64,000 nucleotides of DNA from the NCBI GenBank assembly GCA_037783415.1, contig JAZGTN010000022.1, positions 4,216,001-4,280,000 of the forward strand, written 5' to 3'. Below are positions 36,330 to 46,604 of this stretch, one piece after another. A program made the position numbers and the translations under genes. This DNA comes from Leptasterias polaris. Taxonomy: Eukaryota > Echinodermata > Asteroidea > Forcipulatida > Asteriidae. How positions within the stretch are numbered: the stretch's first letter is position 1; the number at the start of each line of letters is the position of its first letter. The notes under the pieces were generated by a model. The model had not been told where the DNA came from. It saw only the letters and a list, made by a program, of their open reading frames with translations, and ran no database searches.

Positions 36330-37487
36330 TTATTTGCCACTGTTGATTGTTGGATCCAGAAACAATGTTCCTACAATTACTGAAAATCCAATCAACGTGC
36401 ACAAGAGTTTAAGTAGTCTATCCCCAGGCTGGCTCATCTCCATAGGGAGTACTTCAAAGAAAGTTATATACAAGAACGTCCCTGTGGCCAACCCCTGCAG
36501 GACGCCACTGGTGATGCCGTGGGCAATGTTGTTGAATCCTTCCATCACTAAGATGCCGATGACGATACCTATCGGTGCCATGACAGAAAAACAAATGCTC
36601 GACTGAATCACCGTCGCCTTACGGAGGTTGCTCTGAACAAAGTTAACGCCAAGACTTAGTGCCAGGATGGTCTTATGGATCACGACGGCAGCGAAGATTC
36701 CCAACAGCTGGGCGATATCATTCTGCAAACCAAGGGCGAGGCCTTCGAATAAGGAGTGCAGTGACAGGGCAAGGAGTAGAAGCAGGGATCTGAGGGAGGA
36801 GCTGGTGACCATGTCGTGGCTTTCGGTGTGCTGGATAAGTGTGCCATCAGCAGGGCTAGAGTTTATCATTCCATGGCTGTGGCCGTGGCCGTGACTATGA
36901 CTGTGTTCGCCTGACTGAAGACTGCCAGTGTTACTGAGTTGTTTTTGAAAGGTTTCTTGGCTAACAGTGTTGCTGTGTTGTTCATTATCAGTATTAATAC
37001 TATTATTGACTTTATGAGCAACAGCTGAACTTCTATTGGGAGTGTGTTTTAAAAGTGGACTTCTTTCGTTCTCAGATTGCCCCTCTGCTTCCTTAGTTTG
37101 TTGAAGTGCCTTGTGATGCTCATTCTCAGCGCTCCTCTCCTTGTAGTCATGAGCAATTTGCTCAATGCAGAGAATCAAAAACAGCCCCACAGCGGTAATA
37201 AATTCCGCAATGGGAAAGTTGGTGTTGATGCCAAGTTTTGGGAACAGTTCAGTGAGTTTCCTGCGGACATCTGGCAGCAGATCCAGCAAGCATGTTGCAA
37301 GGAACACCCCTCCACCAAAGCAATTGAGGAATCTGAACACTCGTTCCATGAGGTGTCTACGGGCCAGGCCTGCTTGGCCCTGTCGCTTGTTAACAGCATC
37401 AACAAATTTCAGGGGAAGCAAACTTGATGTGAGGCATGTCACAAAAAGAGTTCCCAGCAAAATGATCTTGATGATCAAGATTTCCAT
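36330..37487 (-). CDS. ZIP zinc transporter, SLC39A1/2/3 subfamily
   Basis: ZIP family proteins carry Zn2+ into the cytosol across the plasma or organelle membrane. One open exon encodes 385 residues. I start at the ATG at 37487; an in-frame TAA lies 15-17 bases farther upstream. Hydrophobic segments are at about 2-24, 51-72, 93-111, 229-253, 260-284, 295-316, 326-350 and 357-377, the eight-helix ZIP topology. The fourth helix carries HSLFEGLALG (H244, E248) and the fifth VVIHKTILALSLG (H271), the metal-binding pair of this subfamily. The loop between helices 3 and 4 is long (about 112-228) and has a histidine cluster at 195-205 (HSHSHGHGHSH). Human ZIP1 and ZIP3 are 310-325 residues; the extra length is in this loop. 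I cannot tell which of SLC39A1, A2 or A3 is closest. No intron interrupts the coding region. Confidence 0.92.
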   Translation of the reverse strand: MEILIIKIILLGTLFVTCLTSSLLPLKFVDAVNKRQGQAGLARRHLMERVFRFLNCFGGGVFLATCLLDLLPDVRRKLTELFPKLGINTNFPIAEFITAVGLFLILCIEQIAHDYKERSAENEHHKALQQTKEAEGQSENERSPLLKHTPNRSSAVAHKVNNSINTDNEQHSNTVSQETFQKQLSNTGSLQSGEHSHSHGHGHSHGMINSSPADGTLIQHTESHDMVTSSSLRSLLLLLALSLHSLFEGLALGLQNDIAQLLGIFAAVVIHKTILALSLGVNFVQSNLRKATVIQSSICFSVMAPIGIVIGILVMEGFNNIAHGITSGVLQGLATGTFLYITFFEVLPMEMSQPGDRLLKLLCTLIGFSVIVGTLFLDPTINSGK

Positions 37488-38155
37488 GGTCACAGAATGA
37501 CGTTAAACTTGGCCAAACTTGGCACAACAACAATTTAGAAATGTGAGTCACAAATCCCGCTGAATAACTTGGGGCAAACAATTCTGATCACATCAAGTGT
37601 TAGTCACTAGTGCATGAAGTCAAGTTCATTAATTACATCAACCTGTCAAATGAAAATACAAAAGTGTTTTAAGTTTATTTTTGATTATTTTAAAGGCTTC
37701 GTAAATCACACACAAGAGTCTCAGTTGTACATTAAACCTATACATTACAAGACATGCAAGAATGTGAGCAATACAACACATCACGCAAGGAAAGGTAAAC
37801 ATACAATGGAAAAAGACAAAATTTATATAATTGAGGCAAATCTGGACAAAAAACTGATGGCCAAAACCCTCAGTTACAGCAAAGCTTGGAAAGGGAGGGG
37901 TCCATAAAAATAAATGCACAGCCAGTCCAGTATGACAGGCCCCTTATGTTGTTTGTAGATTGATACAATGATAGGAAGGACCCAAGCTTTAAGAACAACA
38001 ATCAACATAAAGATATTCAATAAACTGACAATGGAGAAATTATGAAATATATAAACTTAGAATGATTAACATATGGGTAAATTAATAATTAAAGGAACAA
38101 CAAAACATGGCAGAAATTAAAACAGAGAAAATCAAAACCATGTTTGGTAATCGGG

Positions 38156-38288
38156 GGTAGACTCGAGGCCCAGTAACTGGGGCGCTGTACTCATTTTTTG
38201 AAATTTTGTCTTTTATCTTTCGTGCTAGTACGAAAGATAAAAGACAAAATTTCAAAAAATGAGTACAGCGCCCCAGTTACTGGGTCTA
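38156..38288. mobile_element. Near-perfect hairpin element with 9-bp direct flanks
   Basis: The core 38169-38284 is a palindrome with arms of about 55 bases (GGGGCGCTGTACTCATTTTT and its exact inverse) around a six-base loop. GTAATCGGG at 38147-38155 and 38289-38297 flanks it as a likely target-site duplication. Confidence 0.7.
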
Positions 38289-39548
38289 GTAATCGGGTAA
38301 CTATATTATCAAACCATCAAACCAAAGAGCAAGGACTCGCCAAAGTATGGGAATTTAGTCTTACCATGCTCACCGCAGATGTCAAATTTGTTTTTGTTAA
38401 ACAGCGCCCCCTGAGTCTATTTATTAATACTATTAAATAACTTACTCTCAGTTTCCTTGCAATAAATAGGAACAAGAAGAATGAAACCAGTCCACTGTTG
38501 CTATTCCATGATTCAGTAACTCCTAAGAAACACTACTTCAGTATTTACTGTGTCTACTTATAACTGTAGTCTGGTCACGAGACAAAAGCTGTTTGCACTT
38601 GTAATCATACAATACAATGAAGTTTGTGGTTTTTGCACGCTACACTAAACAGAGAGTCATAAACTTACATTGTTTAGTGTTGTAAACTTGTGCATAGAAA
38701 TGGTTTGCTTGCACACGGTTATTTTTTGCACTTGTGTCAGCTGCTTGCGTTGTTCAATCATGGCGGAAGGAACCTTTTCCCGGGCTGAATAGCTAAGTTA
38801 ATGGCACTGGAGTGGCACAAGGAATTGCTGTTATGTAATTTATAGGCCCAGTTTCTTGTTTGCGCACCAACATGGATTACGAAATCGCCAATGAGCAACC
38901 CCCAATGCTGCAATGAGCTGTCCTCCCTGAGTGTGATAGAGAAAAATGATTGTTATTGAGCGCAATGTACAAACTCGCGCAAGTTTGAAACGTGCCCGCT
39001 AAGTTTGGAAAATGCGCGCGCAAGTTCGGCAACTTGCCTTGGCAAGTTGAGGAACTTGCGCGGGTAAGTTTCAAACTTGTGCGGGTTTTATACTTGCGCT
39101 TAACACATATAAACCTGTTTGACCCTTGTCATAATTATTCATATCTTGATTCATGTGTTTCGGTCAAATTGCTTTTCAGCCTTACCAGGGTTAATTTGAC
39201 CTTTGAATCTTTCCAGAAAAACAGCTGTAAAAATGTTTCCTTACAGATTCTCTTAATTTGAGGCATCCCCTCCACCACTTCTGGGGAGCTATACTTTGTG
39301 AGTGAGGAGCCGATTGCTACGGAGGCTTGTGGGTGCCATTTCCGCCGATGATTTATCTTGGAAAATAATAATTAAGTCTTCACTAAGGATGTCCCAGAGA
39401 AATAACATAAGATGATTAGTGACCTCATTTACTAGATTAAGATGGATGATGTAGTGGTTAACAGGTGAGTTGTGTGCTCTGGGGGACAAGGTCATAGCAT
39501 GCGTGTGGTGTAAGTCGAATAAAATAGAACCGTGAAAACAGGGTATAA

Positions 39549-39777
39549 CAATAGACCCTTCCCATGAAATATGCTAATTACATTCACGCATGCGTACAGA
39601 CCCTGCTGGTTGGCAAACGCCATAGAGTTGTGCACTAAGTAGACGCACAAGCGCGTCTGCGTCACGCCACCATCAGCCCCACACAAAAAGGGGCAATGTT
39701 CCATCATTTTGCCAACCAGCAGTGTAAGTGCGCACGCGTGATGTGCAATTTAAATATTTCATGGGAATGGTCTATTG
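39549..39777. mobile_element. MITE with TAGACC..CCCATGAAATAT ends
   Basis: AATAGACCCTTCCCATGAAA at the left is mirrored by TTTCATGGGAATGGTCTATT at the right. A second inner inverted pair is GCTGGTTGGCAAA and TTTGCCAACCAGC. No transposase. Confidence 0.6.
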
Positions 39778-40844
39778 GCCAGACCTGTTGATTTAAGGGA
39801 GTGACTTTCCGTAGGAAATCATCCTTACATACATTATAATTATTGCACAGTAATTGTGGCTCCGAATAGAATTTACAGAATCTCCGGTCAGTAAATGTGA
39901 AGTTATAACGCATAAGAATTCGTATTTACATTTGCAATCACAGGAATTTAATAAATATTAGGCCTGCACTGAAAAATGAGAAAGTTGAAAAAAACAGAAG
40001 TAGGCGGATAACGAGAAACTGAGCGTGCGATTGCGCGCCAATAGAAAGTGCAAGTCTCGCGTATTCTGACCTGACGGTCCTATTTCATAGAGCTATTTAA
40101 AAATGTAGCTATATTACATAATTACCAGAATATATAAGGTTACCAGACAAAATACCATAGCTGATATCCTGCTTATTTTTGCTCGGCAGAAATTTGTAAG
40201 CATTATGAACAGTTATAAATTTGGGCCCCTGATTATGGTCCCAATATAATTTTATTGTGCACTTTGATTGGTCTCTGCGTTAGTTATTGCGTGAACGCGC
40301 GCGTTTCTCAGTCGAGGGTGAGTTTGAATTTAAACTGTGGCTCGTCATTCGAGTCTATGCACCGTGGCATTCCCGACGTAGTTAAGATATGTTTTAATTG
40401 AGGACAAGTTGTGTGCTATGTACAGGTTGCATGGTCTGAAGAACCTCACATTCGGCTGCATCTCATTTCCAAGAAAACAGAGAATAAGAAGGGGGATTGG
40501 TGTTGAAGTCATCATAGAGCTTGACTCCCGTTGAGAGACGCACCACCGTTGGTCATCATTATTGGTCACCATCATGCCTAGGTCACCCCTATGTTCAAGT
40601 TCAAGTATCTCGATCGGTGCCAGGATGCATTTTAAAAAGACTTCTGAGTACGGAAGGCCCTGGCATATGATCTTAGTTAGGCCTATAGCATGAACAAAAT
40701 ATGGAGGTCAAACCAAAGATGCTCAAGTTGAGACACTTTCAAGCTGAAGTGGGACATGGCCACTCACACTAGCTAGCATCACCGACCAAGTCACTCTATG
40801 GGTGCTGCACCCGGGTACTCGGGGTCGGTTGCAATGAGCTGGAT

Positions 40845-41130
40845 ATGACGAATTCCAAGCTCTCGCTGCAGCCTGCCAAACGTCTTGGAGCAGATCAAGT
40901 CACATTTACAACTCAATACAAGCCTTGCTGGGCACTGCGTCAGGCATCCGAAGCCACCAGCCATCGTGATCATGTGGTGTGGGAGCCAAAACAAGGAAAA
41001 CCAAGCAGAGGGAGGCCAATTAAAAACATGGTTTAGACTGCTGAATGAAGACGACGAAAAAAGATGCAGGGATGGATCGAATACGGATGAACTTGCTGAC
41101 TGCATAGGGGATGAGAGTTCGTGACGGTGT
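40845..41130 (+). mobile_element. Decayed LINE fragment (end of the RT ORF)
   Basis: Translation in two adjacent plus frames gives pieces typical of the C-terminal end of non-LTR retrotransposon polyproteins: LAGHCVRHPKP, VVWEPKQGKPSRGRPIKN, and NTDELADCIGDES. A frameshift separates them. The clade is not certain. Confidence 0.5.
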
Positions 41131-41651
41131 GGCGAGTGTACCATTGCACTCGTCTCAAATAAAGCCACTTGGGTCGACAGAGTTGAGTAGGTGATCTGAG
41201 TGAGTGGGGAATATCGAACTTGAACTCCGGGAACAAGAACTTGAAGACGTTTTTTTTAACTGTACAAACTGAACACCATGACTGTTACCGCGTTTTAACG
41301 CGATCGGATACTAAACGACACGCGCACGCTGTGCACACACCAACAACGGTTTCCGAAGGTGTTCAAGCACGCTGATGATGAGTTTATCAAGAGTCAACAA
41401 AAATATGTAGGCTTAAAGATCAATCATTGGAATAGATTGTTCGAATAAGGCTGAATGAGTTTTACTAAATCAAGACGATGTCTAATTATTTGAGTAAATC
41501 AGCGACGGCTTTGTGGCCTCTTGAAAACAAAGAAACAACACCCACCAAACCGCATAGACCGCGCACGTCTAGCTGTGCGCACCAGGCCTAACTTGCAGCC
41601 AATGAAAAGTCTTCCTTTGATTTGTGACGTAACATACAAGGGCGTGTCTCT

Positions 41652-41682
41652 ATTGGTGGAAAGTGTTCTCCGAGCATAAATA
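41652..41682 (+). promoter_or_regulatory. Possible core promoter of the Glu-rich gene
   Basis: ATTGG (inverted CCAAT) at 41652-41656 and ATAAATA at 41676-41682 lie about 210-240 bases upstream of the ATG at 41891. The spacing would allow transcription to start near 41710. This is suggested by motifs alone. Confidence 0.3.
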
Positions 41683-41890
41683 TTCATTGTTTAGCTGTAC
41701 GCACACAGCCGCGTGTGGTGGCGCGTTTTGTGTTTTGTGTATGCAAACGTTACCAACGAGACACATGCAAACATTGAATGCTTCATATTTCATTCTGATA
41801 TCGCAAGTGCAGGACACGTTTTTGAGCTTTTTACAGTTTCAAAGTATTACAGTTTTGCATCTTATCAGCAAGATAAAAACCGGAAGAGAA

Positions 41891-44800
41891 ATGAGTGACG
41901 TAAACCCAGGAGGTAAGACGAGTAAAATAACTAGTAGGCATGCACACATACCGTAACTTTTTCAAGAAACAAAAACAATGAATCAAACTATTTGCTGAGA
42001 TAATTTAAGCCCGATGTGCAGAGAAATCTACAAGTTTTTTTTTAACGTCATATTTGATTCAGCTATTATTAAATTCAATTAAACTTAATAAAATGTATTT
42101 CAAAATTGGCATAAAAAGGCGATAGGCAAGTCCCGTTTTAGAAGAAGCGCCATAATGTTTAAGCAAACGGAAGAAAACATCAAACATCTAAGAGACTATT
42201 GTTTACAAAAAATAAATATAATATGTAATATCATAACATGAATATATTTCACAAGCGCTTGATGGATATTCTTTGTAAGAAAACAAAAATGACGGAAAGT
42301 TAATTGAAAGCTGGCACTGGACTTAAAACATTACAAATTGTTCTTGCAGGACGGCTGTGAAATAAAATTTCATATTATTATCGTTATACTGACAGCGCGA
42401 CTTACAAAAAATCCCACAAAAACCACAAAGTGGGCCTATTGTCTTTGATACACTGAAACAACAAGTGTAGAAATGCCACATTTATTTTTCACTGTATATT
42501 CTATAGAAGGTTGCCAGCGACGCAAGAAACCATAATATAAATGAACAGACAAAGTAGTTACAGGTGTTATAAAGATATCAAATAATAAACCACAAGGGAA
42601 ACTGACTGGGTACATTTTTTAATGATTTCGGGTTGAACAAAGACAAATTGACTAGAGCGGGATTTGAACCAACGACCTCCGGTTTAACGTGCCGGCGCTC
42701 TATACCAATCCCCAAAACGGTTACACACCTATGTTCAAGTGTTATGAAGCTGACAAAAAAGTCGCACACAATGTTTATTTTGTGTGTGAAATTTGGGCTT
42801 AAAACGTTGTGTGAGTCGTCAAGAGAAAATGGTGAAAAACCATGCACAATTTCCCCTTTTTGGTTATGGTAGCAACCGAAATCAGCTGTTTCATTTATGG
42901 GGGCTTTCAGATAGAGTTTTTGTCGAATAATTATGACTTCGTTTCAGAGAAAAGCGTTTCGCAGAAAAAAACTGTTCTAGTATGAACTTCATAATCAGAA
43001 GCGTTCAGACTAAAATAAAACAATGATAATTGTTATCCTTACCAATCTTGTGTATTAAATACCTTTAAAACATTTCTTAGTGAAAACTATTTGAAAAAAG
43101 GGACCGAGAAACAAAGCTGTACCTTTCATTTAAACAAAAATCAATTTTAGCAATAAGGTTTTACCTGGTCCTGCTACGAAGTGATCTTCCCATGTGATCA
43201 CATTTTGCAATTGCAAAATTATGTCAAAGTATTCTCAAGCATAGTTTACAGTCTAGTGTAGATTAAAAATCGCCTTTGCACCCAATCCTCAAAACGGTTA
43301 CACACCTATGTTCAGACACCCATATGTTCCGACACCTCTCATGTATTTTCCTATTTCAAACGTAGCCCTAACCCTAACTCTATACATCAACCCTAACCCC
43401 TGCCCTAGTGTGTATATCATGATAGTTATCGGAACATGGGGGTTGTCGGAACATAGGGGTGTCGGAACATAGAGCAGTCACCACTAAATCACACTGAAAA
43501 CTTTGTATCTCACACATTCAGCAAACCGGATCAATGAACTGATCCGGAATTACGACCCTCCACGGTCCGATGAGACCGAGCCATCATGGGAGTGTGTAGC
43601 CGAAAGAATTGCCATGGTGCTGAAGATGCACACCCCGGAAGAGCAGGTCGTCATCGCCAATTCCATCGCCTCCCAGATCATGAAGACAGGAGGAGTGGAT
43701 GTGCCGTCCAATGTAGATCACGAGAAACACAAAGGTATCTACACGTGTGACGAGTACGCACCGTTCGATAAGTTGGACGGAGGCGTTATCACGGTGACAG
43801 AGGACAAGGAGGAGGAAGACGGAGGCAGTGATGCTGCGCTAAAGAAGGAACTCCCAAAGGCGAGTTTTATTCTATAATCTTGAGTTGTATTTTACAATAG
43901 TGACACATTCATTCGAAAATGTTATCCCGAATCACATTAACGTTGCCTGAAGGAACTTTGCCATTGGCAAGACCATTACTTGCCATTTTAAAGATGGCAC
44001 TGTATCTATTTTTTCATGTTTTGATATGGGCATCAACGTGTATCAAGATTCATGCTTTATACCACTGCCAAATCTGCCCATGCTATGCACGAAAAGCCGG
44101 TTGTGTCCGATGTTTCAACCTGCATAGGCGACGCCAGACTACTAACAATTGTGATTGAATACTGTATATGAAATATCGAGGACAGTGTCTATTTTATAAA
44201 ATTTCAAGTTTAACTTTGTTTGTTTTATCACCAAGCTAGAGTAATAGTGGTGAATTTGGAAAGAAGTTACTGAATTTGCTCCCGATACTTTTGATACAAA
44301 AGGTACGGGAAGAGCCATCTGAACTTGATTCCGATGAGCCAACCCTGATAGCCAGCGTATCTCCTCGCTTAGAAACAATCAAAGAAGGCGAGATGGAGAA
44401 AACAAATGGAGAAGAGGAGGTGGAGAAAGGGGAAGTCGAAGTTATGATGGAGAAACAGCAGAGGGATGAAGAGACCGATGAAGAAACGAAGATAAATTTG
44501 GTGAAGATCACAGAGAAAGTGGAAGAGTTGGAGAGCATTAATGAAGAAGAAGACCCACAAAAGGAGGAAAAGAAAGAGGGAAATGGGGCCGAGGTTGGGA
44601 TTTTAAAGGGTGAGGAGCGGGAGCTCGAGCTGATGTATAAGTTGAAGGGGGAAGCAAAGGTAGATCCTCGGGAGATCAGAGAACAAGCTGAGGAGATTAT
44701 GACCGGAGAAACCAGGGCCGAGCTAGAAGAGGCAAATGGTGGCGAGGTTGAAGTTATGGCGGATAACTCGAAAGGAAAAGAACAGGTTGCTCCACAAAAC

Positions 44801-46604
44801 ATCCGAGAGCCAGTCGAAGAGGCAAAGACAAAGGAAATCAAGTCCGAGGTAGAGAAGAGAATGGATTGGGGAATTGGGGAGATGGGTGAAGTGGGGTTTA
44901 AGGTGGAGGAGGAGATTTCTCACAACGAACCTTTTGAGGAGGTGATGATAAAGGAAAAATGGAACAGAGAGGAAAAGCGGAATGATGCGGAAGGTGGGGA
45001 AATGAAGTTCGAAAATCGGCCGAGGGGAGATGGGGATGCTGCGGCAATTGTGGCAATCGAGGAAGGGGAGATTCTGGAGCAAGAAGAAGATGAAGAAGGT
45101 AAGGTTCATATTTTGAAGTGTTAATAACTATCACTGGAAATTCCAAGAATGTATTTAACTCTGAATAAGCAAACAACTGCTAATATTAAAATTAAAATTG
45201 TTCTGAAAAGCGCTACAAATGGCCAAAGGATACAATGCACTAGGATAACAAATCGAAGTGAATCGTTGACCAGCATCACTCTAAGGCTTCATAAGTTTCC
45301 AAGAAAGCCAGTATAACACTTGTCCTTTTGTACAAGATGCTCCAGGGTGTTTCAACTTCATTTCTGATTGTGATTTAAACTTCATATTTTTTTTATCTTC
45401 AGAGCTGACGTCTTGGTCAAGCATTAGTGACCTGGATACGGTCTCGTTGCTCAGCAGCATCTCATCATTGTCATTCGGCGAAATTATCAGCATATCCGGT
45501 GAGGACGAAGGGGAGTTGACTGCTGATGAGATCGACGATGAAGTTTGGGGTGATTACACAAACGCCGACAATGAGGGTAAGCGAGAATAAATAAACTGAC
45601 AAAGAGTAAGACTTCTTATAACGAAGAAAATAATGTAAAAAACCAGCCAGACCACAGATATGAAAATAAATATAACTTACACGACAATGCCAACAATATT
45701 ATTCAGATATTTGAGCCAGAAATTATAGCATCGCAAAATGTCTCTCAGGTAACATTTGCAATTTTCAGTGTCTCTTCAGGGCCACCATAGAAAACACAAC
45801 AAGTGTTTATTATACAAAGGACTGCCAAAATATATGAGTAACCGATGCCCTCAGAAATCTGATTACAGTACTGCCGTGTATTTGATTATTTATTTACTTT
45901 TTTATTTATTAAAAAACTTCGGTCATTAAAAAACATCTTGACCAGGACTAGTCTAGGGAAAAACAAAAGTTTTACTAAAAGAGTTACGTCCAATCTTAAC
46001 TACACAGACGAAGAAAGCGAGGAGGCCTCTATTGCCTCGAAGATCATCCTCCCTGATGAAGACGAAAGTGCACTTCAGACAGCTGACGATCAGACTGACC
46101 TGATATCGATTTGCCCAAAAGGTATTCATAAGTGAACAATATTGTACCATTTTATTTTGCCTGTCTTTAAATTGGTAGATTGCAATTGTAGTGCTTCCTG
46201 ATGGCATGTGATATGCCTTCCTCCCCCCCAGCCAAAAAAGAAAAACAAAAAACAAAAAACACCAAAAAACAAGAGAGGAAAAAAACAAAACAGAAAAAAC
46301 ACCAAAAAAATAACCAACCAAACAAACAAACAAATCCTTCATTGTTTTTACAATCATTGGTTTCTTAGTTTTGATTCCTTGAGTTTTGATCAGACAAAAT
46401 GCCTTTTCATGATGTTCAGGCCAAGGGCTCACAAAGGTGGGCTCAACCAGAAGGGGATTCTGGTCCAAGATCTTCGGCAGACGTCAAAGCAAGAAGGACA
46501 AAAAAGTGAAGAAGATCGCAGTAGAGCAAGATACCAAGCCGAAGAAATATTCCAAGATGGCGGAAATCATTTTCGCCTGTTGCTGTGTGCAGCCTTCAGA
46601 TTAG
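41891..46604 (+). CDS. Unrecognised Glu/Lys-rich protein, 542 residues, six exons
   Basis: I do not recognise this family. Exons 41891-41912, 43522-43859, 44303-45098, 45403-45576, 46008-46121 and 46420-46604 join in one frame (1629 nt with TAG). All junctions are phase 1, except exons 2 to 3, which is phase 0 with an apparent GC donor (AAAG then GCGAGT). The protein starts MSDVNPGANRINELIRNYD. Residues about 9-65 look alpha-helical (CVAERIAMVLKMHTPEEQVV). Exon 3 is almost pure charged sequence with very high Glu and Lys, probably disordered or coiled. Exon 4 is Ser-rich, then acidic (SLLSSISSLSFGEIISISGE). The last exon is basic (RRGFWSKIFGRRQSKKDKK) and ends with FACCCVQPSD, a Cys triplet beside a polybasic stretch that could be acylated. 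The gene model is strong; the function is unknown. Confidence 0.8.
42575..43072. mobile_element. SINE head (minus) joined to a truncated TTAA MITE
   Basis: 42575-42708 is the tail and tRNA-like head of the SINE family on the minus strand (GGATTTGAACCAACGACCTC, GTGCCGGCGCTCTA). At 42709 it changes abruptly into the interior of the AGGTATTA MITE family, which ends ATTAAATACCT then TTAA near 43072. Both lie in the first intron of the Glu-rich gene. Confidence 0.6.
43300..43482. mobile_element. Hairpin repeat with telomere-like CCCTAA centre
   Basis: CCTATGTTCAGACACCCATA and ATGTTCCGACACC at the left are mirrored by GTCGGAACATAGGGGTGTCG and CGGAACATAG at the right. The centre carries CCCTAACCCTAA followed by CAACCCTAACCCC. 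It ends 40 bases before exon 43522-43859. Confidence 0.55.

Larger units (their letters stand above)
37488..41890. other. Intergenic region between the ZIP gene and the Glu-rich gene
   Basis: No gene was recognised. It holds a 38156-38288 hairpin, a stretch of CAAGTT/AACTTG motifs in both orientations near 38970-39080, a TIR element at 39549-39777, and a decayed LINE fragment at 40845-41130. The last 300 bases are the likely promoter and 5' UTR of the Glu-rich gene. Confidence 0.5.

Noticed and set aside
36667..37500. Plus-strand frames of 75-116 codons opposite the ZIP gene
   Set aside because: They are antisense shadows of the ZIP coding sequence.
44236..45176. Minus-strand Ser/Phe-rich and Leu/Phe-rich frames
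   Set aside because: They are antisense to the Glu/Lys-rich exon 3, whose GAA/GAG/AAG codons leave the other strand open.
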